Shown one piece after another: positions 49,101-56,835 of a stretch of DNA of 64,000 nt. The notes beneath the pieces are model-generated. The model was given only the letters and a program-made list of their open reading frames with translations, had not been told where the DNA came from and made no database searches. The stretch is taken from contig NC_134643.1 of the NCBI RefSeq assembly GCF_030463565.1, forward strand, positions 2,366,001-2,430,000, written 5' to 3'. This DNA comes from Pelecanus crispus (lineage: Eukaryota; Chordata; Aves; Pelecaniformes; Pelecanidae). The stretch's first letter is position 1, and each line of letters begins with the position of its first letter. A program made the position numbers and the translations under genes.

Positions 49101-52100
49101 TCTCAGCCTTTGTAATAAGATACCCGTGTCCTCAAGACCATTATCAATTTTCTGCCCATCTTATCAAGTCTGGATCCTTTGGCTTTTTTCGCTGAAAGCC
49201 AAATCAAGGGAGTCATCAAGCTGTTTGACTTGAGCTATGCCATCCCTGAGCAGTGTTGCAAGGCTGTGCTTCTGTTCCAGGTATTGCTGCTCTCACCTTC
49301 GCCCTCCTCATGTCTGCCAGGATGGGGATTTTCCAGGAGATGCTGTACAAGCAGTTTGGGAAGCACTCCAAAGAGGCCCTTTTTTACAATGTAAGTCACC
49401 ATGTCTTTTCTGTTGCTTTTACTGGGCAGATAGATCTGCTAAGAGAGTCCCTTCCCCTCCCACCCTGTACTCAGCACAAATCCAAAGGATCACATGCCGC
49501 AAGGCCGCAGCAGTGAAGAGTGTGCTCTCATCCAGATGTGTGCAGCTGGTTTCCCAGGATGAGAAGTAGGGTGGGTTGACATAATCTGTTAACTTTGTGT
49601 CTTTACTTTTCTCTCCAGCACGCGTTACCACTCCCTGGCTTTCTCCTCCTTGCCCCAAACATCTACCACCATGCAGTCCTCTTCAGCCAGTCCGGTGAGT
49701 GTTGTACAGATGGATCCTTGCTCTCGTACCATTCTGTCCTCTGGAAAATGCTGTAGGAAGCTTTCAGTCCAGCAGTTGTGCATGTCAGACTGTTGTCTCT
49801 GGATATTCAAGCCCTCTGAATTTTCAGGTTTGATAGAAAGATCTTATCGCTCTCTACAACTGCCTGAAAGGAGGGTGTAGTGAGGTGGGTCTTGGTCACT
49901 TCTCTCAAGTAACTAGCAATAGGATGAGAGGAAATGGCCTCAAGTTGTGTCAGGGGAGGTTTAGATTGGATATTAGGAAAAATTTCTTCACGGAAAGAGT
50001 AGTCAAGCACTGGAACAGGCTGCCCAGAGAAGCGGTGGAGTCACCATTCCTGGAGGTGTTCAAAAAACGAGTAGACGTGGCACTCTGGGACATGGTTTAG
50101 TGGGCATGGTGGTGTTGGGCTGATGGTTGGACTGATGATCTTAGAGGGCCTTTCCAACCTTAATGATTATATTCTAGTTTTACTTTCATTAAAAAATAAT
50201 CCAGCCACCAAGCCAGGAAATGTGAAATTAATTATGACTCTACCCTTAATTGGTTTAGTGGTGGACTTGGTAGTATTAGGTTAATGGTTGGACTGGATGA
50301 TCTTAAAGGTCTTTTCCAACCTAAATGATTCGATGATTCTATGATAAAGCCAAAAAAAAAACCCCACACTGTCTTGGGGACATTGTCCAACTTCTTCCTT
50401 GTGGTAGGCCAGATGCCAGCACGCTTGGACAAGTGGTGATTGCTGACTGCTGAGAGCCTGGCCACGGGCAGCCGACCGTTCAGCTGGTGCCACAGCAGCT
50501 TGCAAAGCTAAACCATGAGTTACTGTTTGGATCGCTGTGGTTAAAACCCAAGCTTCACGCTAATGCGTAAGCATACGCCAGATTGCTCATCCATGCACCT
50601 TAAGTTATACATCTGCTTAAGTGTAATAGTAAAATTCACCAGGCTTTTCAGTGCCAGCAAGCTTCCTATATTCTGATCCCCATTTTGTGAAACTGGAGGG
50701 ATCTTTGCTGAGTAGGTTTGCTGGTTCTTTAATCCCCTCTGGGTACAGGGGATATTTGCATGCGTAGATCACTTTAATCTGTTCATTAATATCATTGCAA
50801 AGTATTTCTAGCATGTTACACCCTCTTAGGAAAAGCATGAGATAGGTGACCCCTGGGGAAATGTCATGGTTTAGCCCCAGCCAGCAACTCAGCACCACGC
50901 AGCCACTCGTTCACTCCCCCTACCCCGAAGGGATGGGGGAGAGAATCAGAGGAGTAAGAGTGAGAAACGCTCCTGGGTTGAGATAAGAACAGTTTAATAA
51001 TTGAAACAAAGTAAAATGGTAATGATAATAATAACAATATAATAATGATAATAATAATCATAGAATCATAGAATTGTTTAGGTTGGAAAAGACCTTTAAG
51101 ATCATCCAGTCCAACCATTAACCTACACTACCAAGTCTACTCTAAGCCAATCAAGGGTAGACTAGAATAATAGTATAATAATAATAATAGTATACAAAGC
51201 AAGTGATGCACAATGCAATTGCTCACCACCCGCCGACCGATACCCAGACAGTTCCCGAGCAGTGATCGCTGCTCCCCTGCCAACCCCCCCCAGTTTATAC
51301 TGAGCATGACGTCATATGGTATGGAATAGCCCTTTGGGAAGTTTGGATCAACTATTCCGGCTGTGCCCCCTCCCCACAGTTTCTTGTGCCCCTGGCAGAG
51401 CACGGGAAGCTGGAAAGTCCTTGACTGGCATAAGCAGTACTCAACAACAACTAAAAACATCAGTGTGTTATCAACATTCTTCTCCTACTAAATCCAAAAC
51501 ACAGCACTGTGCCAGCTACTAGGAAGAAAATTAACTGTATCCCAGCCGAAACCAGGACAGGAAAGGAATGTGGTAGTTCAAAAATGGGAGTAACAGGACC
51601 AAATCCTCCACCACAGGGCCTGTTGGCTTTTGTTTTGCCGGTGCTATGCAGGCTTTCCCGTGCTAGCGCTGTCAGCCTCTCAGAGCCACACAGTTGATTC
51701 ATCCAGTTTTACCAGTGGGGCACAAGAAAGCAAGGCAGAGCTTTTCTTTTAATGTCTTTTTTCCTTAGCCTACTTCTTTCTCCATCTTCCTTTCTTCCCT
51801 AAGGAAGTCCAAGCATAAATATCTGCAAATTCTCTTGTATTTGTCATTTATCACAGTAAGAACAAGGTAACTCTCCATTTGGAGCAAAATCAAAATGTGC
51901 CCACGCCTCAGTCTGCCTAATGCAGAAGCTGCAGCATGTCCCGGATCATGGTCAATCCTGGGCAGGAGAGAGACACCTCTCCTTGCATCTTCTTCAAGCA
52001 GTAGCAGGGCAGTGACCTTGCTCCGTCCTTTCTCCCCACAGAGCTGTTCCAGGTCCCGGTGATCGGGCTGACCCTGCCAATCATGTGGTTCTACCTCTTC

Positions 52101-53668
52101 ATGAACGTCATCACTCAGTATCCTTTCAAAGCTCAGCTCGAGACACGCCACGGAGATGGCAGTGGGGTGGCAGAGGAGGAATGGGGTGGGGGTGCCGAGT
52201 CCTTGGAGTCTTCCCTGCATTTGGGAGCTGATGGTGTAACTTGGAGAAGACAGTGTGGAATTTAACCTGGGGCTTACGTTTTTGCCAGGGTGGCTGAAAT
52301 CTGCCACCGCCTCCCCAGGGACAGGCTGATCGGTATAAACTCACGGCAGTTTTGCTAGCCAGCTCCAGGTGGAAGGACCAGGTGAGGAACTATTTGTAAT
52401 ATATCAGTGTGTAGAGTCTTCCAGGCAGAGAGGAAAGGTCTGCAGGTCTGATGAAGCTGAGATGCCCTCGAGAAAAGGGACCCTTCACTCCAAGGCCCTC
52501 TTACTGTTTTCCTCTCACTGTTGCGAGAGCGCTGTGCCCTACTGTTGTTCACGCTCCTCTGTGAAACCCCCTTGTTTAATCTACCTTTCCCATACCTCCT
52601 CAGGGGGGAAAGGGGACTTCTGCTGTGGGTGTTGGTGTTGGCCTCTTCTCCAAAGTAACTAGTGATAGGACGAGAGGAAATGGCCTCAAGTTGTGTCAGG
52701 GGAGGTTTAGATTGGATATTAGGAAAAATTTATTCACAGAAAGAGCAGTCAAGCATTGGAACAGGCTGCCCAGAGAAGCAGTGGAGTCACCATTCCTGGA
52801 AGTGTTCAAAAAACAGGCAGACGTGGCACTTTGGGACATGGTTTAGTGGGCATGGTGGTGTTGCGTTGACGGTTGGAGTGATGATCTTAGAGATCCTTTC
52901 CAACCTTAATGATTCCTAGTTTTCGCTTTCATTAAAAAATAATCCAGCCACTAAGCGAGGAAATGTGAAATCAATTACTACTCTCCCCTTAACTGATTTA
53001 GTGGTGGACTTGGTAGTGTTAGGTTAATGGTGGGACTGGATGATCTTAAAGGTCTTTTCCAACCTAAATGATTCGATGATTCTATGAACGGAGAAGTCTG
53101 ATTTTAGCTTCCTTTGGCTCTGTGGCAGGGACTGTAAACTCTGCGTGCCGTTAACCTTTTGCCAACACCTCAGCCACAGCTGCTCTCATGGGTCAGTTTT
53201 GGTGTCCCAGAGCAGGGTCGGGGGGAGTCTGGGAGATTTGGGGTGTCCCTGGGGTTTGTAGTGAAGCTGGTCATAGCTGTAGAAATGCTGATCTGCGGAG
53301 AAGGGAACTTTATTCCCTCTATAACCAGACTGGGGCTATCCATTGCCCTTTTCATTCCTGAAGGCCTGCCCAGGTGTCCTCCCTCTTCATCCCCGATGTC
53401 CCCTTACCTCCGCCCACCCAGGTACGTCTGCATCCGAGGCGTCTTCATCCTCACCACGGAGTGCACCTCCCTCACCGTCACGCTGGTGGTGACGCTGCGC
53501 AAGTTCGTCAGCCTCATCTTCTCCATCCTCTACTTTCGCAACCCCTTCACGGCTTGGCACTGGCTGGGCACCGCCTTCGTCTTCGTGGGGACTCTCATGT
53601 ACACGGAGGTGTGGAACAGCCTCGGGCCCTTCCTGGCCCACTGGAGGAAGAGGCTGAAGAAGGAGTAA
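37024..53668 (+). CDS. SLC35B4: SLC35B4, nucleotide-sugar transporter (spliced, 10 coding exons)
   Basis: This gene encodes solute carrier 35B4, a multi-pass Golgi/ER membrane transporter that exchanges UDP-xylose and UDP-N-acetylglucosamine for glycan synthesis (family knowledge). Coding exons are 37024-37100, 42457-42570, 43609-43711, 45087-45136, 46324-46405, 47790-47850, 49281-49390, 49619-49694, 52042-52117 and 53422-53668. They sum to 996 nt, giving 331 residues and TAA, the usual family length. All introns start GT and end AG, and every split codon joins in frame. Visible family landmarks are the N-terminal hydrophobic segment (about residues 4-24), NNYALN at 80-85, a KK pair before the exon 4/5 junction, LWWLLG near 157-162, and [15 protein letters not shown] at 274-288. 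About ten hydrophobic segments are visible. The C-terminus RLKKE is basic and resembles, but does not perfectly match, a dilysine ER-retrieval signal. The start ATG has A at -3 and matches the family N-terminus. Confidence 0.97.
38930..39250 (+). mobile_element. Old CR1 LINE fragment in intron 1
   Basis: GAACTGTTTAGTCTAGAGA, GAACAAGAAATAAGGGGC with TTAAATTGCTG, and CATTGGAGGTCTTCAAGAGC correspond in order to CR1 ORF2 3' sequence. The copy is degraded and lacks a clear tail. Confidence 0.65.
40157..40705 (+). mobile_element. CR1 LINE fragment in SLC35B4 intron 1
   Basis: The plus strand keeps ORF2 C-terminal sequence largely in one frame ([58 protein letters not shown]). It ends with GGTCCCTTCCCACCCAAAGC and GTGATTCTATGATTATAG. 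It is truncated at its 5' end and sits in sense orientation to the gene. It is very similar to the antisense copy at 48404-49014. Confidence 0.95.
42457..42570 (+). CDS. SLC35B4: SLC35B4 coding exon 2
   Basis: The acceptor is CTGCAG/GCAG and the donor is ATAAG/GTACAG. The exon completes Arg26 and encodes about residues 27-63, including [20 protein letters not shown], the second membrane segment. A second AG four bases inside the exon (GCAG) would shift the frame and is not used in this model. Confidence 0.95.
43609..43711 (+). CDS. SLC35B4: SLC35B4 coding exon 3
   Basis: The acceptor is TGTTTCAG/G and the donor is ATCA/GTGAGT. The exon encodes residues 64-98: the third membrane segment, then [19 protein letters not shown], the most conserved block of the protein. 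It ends on a codon boundary. Confidence 0.96.
43915..43990 (+). repeat. MIR-like SINE fragment, intron 3
   Basis: GACGAGGAAACTGAGGCTCA followed by a GTCCAAAGGTGATGG stretch resembles the conserved core of MIR elements (gene-sense orientation GAGGAAACTGAGGC). The match is short. Confidence 0.5.
44664..44935 (-). mobile_element. CR1 LINE 3' fragment in SLC35B4 intron 3
   Basis: On the + strand it begins with a tail complement (CAATCATTTAGGTTGGAAAA) and continues into the complement of ORF2 (AAATACCTTCAGGGATGGGG, CAGCCTGTTCCAGTGCTTG). It has a single 3' tail, unlike the double-tailed copies, and is antisense to the gene. Confidence 0.92.
45087..45136 (+). CDS. SLC35B4: SLC35B4 coding exon 4 (50 nt microexon-sized)
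   Basis: The acceptor is TTCCCCAG/GGT and the donor is AAAAG/GTAAAT. At 50 nt it is the smallest exon. It encodes residues 99-114 ([16 protein letters not shown]) and the first two bases of Arg115. The KK-R pair at its end is a family feature following a membrane segment. Confidence 0.94.
45448..45969 (+). mobile_element. Solo LTR of an ERVL-like avian endogenous retrovirus, intron 4
   Basis: The LTR starts TGTACTGGATCTAGCTGGGA and ends GGGGTCAACCCACCACA. It includes AGGGATATTCTATGCCATAT, a CACCTATTAAACTC poly(A)-signal region and CAACCCACGAGTTTTCTCG, all features of a common bird LTR family. No internal retroviral sequence adjoins it, so it is a solo LTR. The flanks ATGGC and GTGGG match at three of five bases, a possible degraded target duplication. 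It is sense to SLC35B4. Confidence 0.88.
46324..46405 (+). CDS. SLC35B4: SLC35B4 coding exon 5
   Basis: The acceptor is CTGTGCAG/ATAC and the donor is AAGTG/GTAAGG. It encodes residues 115-142, including the membrane segment around [19 protein letters not shown]. It ends on a codon boundary. Confidence 0.95.
47790..47850 (+). CDS. SLC35B4: SLC35B4 coding exon 6
   Basis: The acceptor is CTCCACCAG/GCATC and the donor is GCTAG/GTATGT. It encodes residues 143-162: a hydrophilic acidic loop ([10 protein letters not shown]) followed by LWWLLG at the start of the next membrane helix. The last base begins codon 163. Confidence 0.93.
48404..49014 (-). mobile_element. CR1 LINE fragment in SLC35B4 intron 6
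   Basis: On the minus strand it encodes [36 protein letters not shown], and after a frame change [18 protein letters not shown] to [20 protein letters not shown]. The tail at 48404-48440 has the complement of ATTCTGTGGTTCTATG-like ends. It is antisense to the gene and ends 266 bp before exon 7. Confidence 0.95.
49281..49390 (+). CDS. SLC35B4: SLC35B4 coding exon 7
   Basis: The acceptor is CTGTTCCAG/GT and the donor is TACAAT/GTAAGT. It encodes residues 163-199, including [17 protein letters not shown] and the loop [13 protein letters not shown] minus-strand CR1 copy ends about 266 bp upstream. The downstream intron is only 228 bp. Confidence 0.96.
49619..49694 (+). CDS. SLC35B4: SLC35B4 coding exon 8
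   Basis: The acceptor is TCTCTCCAG/CAC and the donor is GTCCG/GTGAGT. It encodes residues 200-224 ([13 protein letters not shown] then a His-rich short loop IYHHAVLF). The last G starts codon 225. Confidence 0.94.
49842..50345 (+). mobile_element. CR1 LINE with double 3' tail in intron 8 (copy 3 of 4)
   Basis: This starts GATCTTATCGCTCTCTACAA. It encodes [19 protein letters not shown] and [20 protein letters not shown], then GGGACATGGTTTAGTGGGCA and tail 1 to about 50170. The spacer (CTTTCATTAAAAAATAATCC, then CCACCAAGCCAGGAAATGTG) follows, and tail 2 ends at ATTCGATGATTCTATGAT. It is the cleanest uninterrupted example of this composite. Confidence 0.93.
50862..51559 (-). mobile_element. Solo LTR of the same family, intron 8, with nested CR1
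   Basis: On the minus strand it begins TGTCCTGGTTTCGGCTGGGA and ends GGCTAAACCATGACA, giving TG...CA ends. GGAAA stands directly on both sides (50857-50861 and 51560-51564), a perfect 5-bp target duplication, as expected for ERVL-type insertion. An AAT-rich microsatellite and a 110-bp CR1 tail inside it lengthen it to 698 bp. Confidence 0.92.
51057..51166 (-). mobile_element. CR1 3' tail nested in a solo LTR
   Basis: ATCATAGAATCATAGAATTG then TTTAGGTTGGAAAAGACC and CCTACACTACCAAGTCTACT is an antisense CR1 tail of about 110 bp. AAT/AATGAT microsatellite flanks it on both sides, and both flanks belong to the LTR at 50862-51559. Confidence 0.88.
52042..52117 (+). CDS. SLC35B4: SLC35B4 coding exon 9
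   Basis: The acceptor is CCCCACAG/AG. The exon encodes residues 225-249 ([20 protein letters not shown]) and two bases of Gln250. The donor is CA/GTATCCTTTC, a U12-type 5' splice site. Joining at this point restores the conserved ITQYVCIRG across the intron, which fixes the boundary. Confidence 0.95.
52118..53421 (+). other. SLC35B4: U12-type intron 9 of SLC35B4
   Basis: The donor GTATCCTTTC matches the minor-spliceosome 5' splice-site consensus (RTATCCTTT) at every position. The 3' end has no long pyrimidine tract. A candidate branch site, TCCCCTTAC, has its A at 53406, about 15 nt before the exon, which is within the usual U12 range; it matches the U12 branch consensus only partly. The intron also holds a double-tailed CR1 copy (52618-53090). 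Confidence 0.85.
52618..53090 (+). mobile_element. CR1 LINE with double 3' tail in intron 9 (copy 4 of 4)
   Basis: It has the same order as the copy at 49842: ORF2 end ([19 protein letters not shown]), tail 1 to about 52918, spacer (CTTTCATTAAAAAATAATCC, CCACTAAGCGAGGAAATGTG), tail 2 ending ATTCGATGATTCTATGA. It lies inside the U12-type intron in sense orientation. Confidence 0.93.
53422..53668 (+). CDS. SLC35B4: SLC35B4 last coding exon (10)
   Basis: The acceptor is CGCCCACCCAG/G. It encodes residues 250-331 and TAA. Conserved parts are [33 protein letters not shown], and [20 protein letters not shown]. The open frame runs upstream to 53159 through intronic DNA, but the protein match begins at 53422. 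The codon third positions are strikingly C/G-rich compared with the earlier exons. Confidence 0.96.
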
Positions 53669-55218
53669 CAGTCAGGGACTCTCTGTAGGGACCTTTTTAT
53701 TGTTTTATAGAGCAGAGCAGCAGGGAATCCCCCGAGGGGGGTTGTTTTTATAACACGGGGGAGGTGTTGGCTGTGCCAAGCTCCTGGGAAACGTGGAGCC
53801 TCTGCTGGGAACCTACCTGAAACGGATCATGGAGAGATAATAATGGTTATTTTTGCAAGGTTGCATTTTTTTTATGCAACCCCTTTTGCTTCCAACCTCT
53901 CCCCCTGTTTTTTTTTTTTTGTTTGAATAACCCTTTTTAAGTAATGTAAAAGCCGACCCAGTTCTCTGTTAGGAGCCCAACCTTGTTGTGGTGCTGTTGT
54001 CCGCTCCTCCCGGCTTTGATGAGCTGGACCCTGAGCCTGTTTGGTGCCGTCCTTTAGTGTCCAGGTGGCCGTAGCGGATGGCTGAGCCCCGGGGAGCTGC
54101 TGTTTGTGCAGCAGGTTGTTAGTTACACTGGAAATGCCAGGCCTGGCTGTTAGCCTGAGTCCTTGTTGCCTGATCCTACAACCTGTGCTGGGAAGGGGTC
54201 GGATACACCTGTAGCTAGAGCCTTCCAGTCTGCCCAGTAGATCCTCCACTGGGGAATGGCTCAGGGGGCTGATTCCCAAGCCATTGAGCCCGATCACTAG
54301 TAGCAGGGCCTAGTTGGGAGCCTGAGGAAACCAAAAAGGGGTGATGCTAAAGGGGACAGAAAGTGCCACTGTGTCACCTTCGCAGCCTTCTCAGGGAGAT
54401 GAAGTGCTGTTGAGGCTTCGCTGAGTCCTCAGATGTTGCCCTGATACTTCACCAGCGGGACGGTATCATGGGTTCCTCCTGCTTTGGTTAGGTCCTCAGT
54501 GCAGGTCACTTTTCAGTCGCTTCCTATGTTTTCCCTCATTACAAGCGTAGTCAGTGAGCTTCGTTGCCGGCAGTCAGCTGCAACGAACTGTGCTGAGCCC
54601 CCAATGCACCTGTGGTGTCCCCGCACATCCAGCCCAACCTCAGGGTTCAAATGATGCCAAGAAACTTCAGAAGGGCCGGTACAACTGAGCTGATTCCTGC
54701 TGCTGGTGGGGGGCTGGTTTTACTGTCCCTTCACACAGTTCTTCTCTTCTCCCACCCCTTGGGCATCAGCTTCGCTCGTGGCATTTCTCTGCATTACAGC
54801 AGCACCCACCTGCGCAGGAGCAGTGTCCCTTAGTGTCACCCTTCAGCTGGGGCAGGGCTGGGCTGCAAGAGCTTTGGGTGCACGTCCCCATGCCTGCAGG
54901 CAGCGTGTGTCTCCCGGCAAGGTGAGGAGCAGCAGCCGCAGCTCTTCTAGGAGCTGCTCGGTGTCAGGCAGGGCCAGGGTTAGCGCGCAGCCTTGTCCCG
55001 GTCTCGGGACACTGTTTCGTGCTGCCTCCATTTTCCCGGTGCACCTTGTTGTCATCGTCGTGATACTGTCCCTGCTCAGCTGTGATAACAAAGGCATCCA
55101 GCAGTGCCACCCTGGTTCACATCAAGCTTGGCCAAGTACGGACTATGCTCTGTTCCTCCTCCACCCCATGTCCCGACGGCCTCAGTGTTCACAACCCCTC
55201 CAGCGTTAAACCTGTGCT

Positions 55219-55713
55219 TGTGGTGGGTTAACCCCAGCTGGCAGCGAAGTGCCACACGGCTGCTCGCTCGCTGTCCCCCTGTGTGGGACCGGACCGGGAG
55301 GGATAGGAAGAGGAAAAACCAGGAAAATTTGGGAGTAGAGAAAAAGATGGTTTAAGAGCAAAGGAAAGAGGAAGGGGAAAAAAACCCAAGTGATGCAAAG
55401 GCAACACTCACCACCTCCCACCATTATACCTGTGTCCAGCCAGTCCCCGAGCAATGGCCACCTTTCCAAAATCCCTCCTTTTATTGCTGGTATCTGCATC
55501 GGCTGTCTTGGATATGCCCCTTCCCAGCTTCCTGCCCACCCATGGCCTAATCGTTGGTGGGGGGCGGAGTGGGAAAAAAGGGAAAGCCTTGATGCTGTGC
55601 AAGCACCGAAACGCTGGTGTGTTGTCAACACTGGTTTAGCCGCAAATCCAAAGCCCAGCACCGCACGGACTGCTATGGAAAAAGTTAACTCCGTGCCAAC
55701 CGGAGCCAGTACG
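55219..55713 (-). mobile_element. Solo LTR of the same family in the SLC35B4 3' UTR
   Basis: On the + strand it begins TGTGGTGGGTTAACCCCAGC and ends CCGGAGCCAGTACG, the complement of a diverged LTR start. The flanks GTGCT (55214-55218) and ATGCT (55714-55718) match at four of five bases. It is antisense to the gene. GC-rich changes and mutated ends suggest it is older than the intron 8 copy. Confidence 0.85.
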
Positions 55714-56807
55714 ATGCTGACGGGACCTGCAGCTTGCTCCTTCCTGATGTGCTGAAGGGTTTTTTTTCTTCTGGTTTTGATTTTTCCTGAGTCTGAAAAA
55801 CCTCTTGTATTTTGAGCATCGGACATGGGAGGTTTCCAAGGGTTTTGTAGGTGGGGAGGCTGTTTCCCAACAGCTGCCCCAGCCCCTAGCGCAGGTCAGC
55901 TCTCACTTCCACCTGTTTGCACAGGCTCCAGGGAGGACCCAGGGAGAGGCAAAACCTTTATCCCTCATCTTGATCTTCAAAGCTATTTACGCGGAGCTTC
56001 AGCTGAGAGAGGGAGGTAGGGGAAGGCAACACAAACTCGGCGCGAAAGCATCAGGGACGCTGAGTAATTGGTGGGGTTCATCAAAGCTTAGCGCACACCG
56101 GGGTAACGCCGGGCTGAAGGCAGAAGCTGCATTTTCAGTTGGGCAGCAGGAGCCCTAACTCCTGTTAGGCAGCCGTGGTGTAGCCCGGGGCCAGGTATTT
56201 TCCAAAGCAATAGGTGAGCAGGTGCCTGAGTGAGTGTAACATACTGTACATAGGCTACTCGCTCTTCATATCAAGGAAATTGCATGTTGTCTCCAATTCC
56301 TGTGTGATGCTGGTAGCTTTGGGGATGTTTGGGTTTCTCTTTTTTTTTTAACGGTGTGCTGTACTTGGTCTTCACTCGAACTGGGTGTCAACAGTGGTTT
56401 ATTATTTGTTGTTGTCAGGGGTAATTTTTTTTAAAATTACAGTGTGATCTGTGTGTTTCTGAATGTTTATAATTGTTACAGCGTGGCAGCGATTCCCTTC
56501 CTGCTGTAGGAGAGCGGGTGAGCTTGCCTGGTTGTGAGATGGAGAAAAGATCCACGCAGAAGCGCCCCGTTAGCCAAAACTAGTATTGGAATCCAGGGCT
56601 CTCCCCCCCAAAAAATGGGGCTGCTGATTTGTTTGGTTTTAATATTTGCTGTAGAGATAATAGCACATATTTTTTAGCAGAGGCTGAAAAAGTGGGTGAG
56701 GCAACATACTTTTTGATCAGTGTTCTGGATTCGCAGAGATTTTGGGTTGGCTGGTTGAGTTTAGGGTGGTATTTTTGTTGTGTTTTTTTTTAAAAGAAAA
56801 AAACCCA

Positions 56808-56813
56808 AATAAA
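56808..56813 (+). terminator. SLC35B4: Candidate poly(A) signal of SLC35B4
   Basis: A canonical AATAAA is followed within 30 nt by GU-rich sequence (GTATGTAGGTCGTCTTGG), a usual downstream element. It is the first strong signal I see after the stop codon. Confidence 0.6.
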
Positions 56814-56835
56814 TACGTATCCTCTTCAAAGTATG

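Larger units (their letters stand above)
53669..56835 (+). other. SLC35B4: Probable SLC35B4 3' UTR
   Basis: No good AATAAA occurs soon after the stop codon. The region has U-rich stretches and long non-coding sequence typical of a 3' UTR, and it ends at AATAAA (56808-56813). About 495 bp of it is an inserted solo LTR. The extent is inferred; alternative earlier poly(A) sites are possible. Confidence 0.55.
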
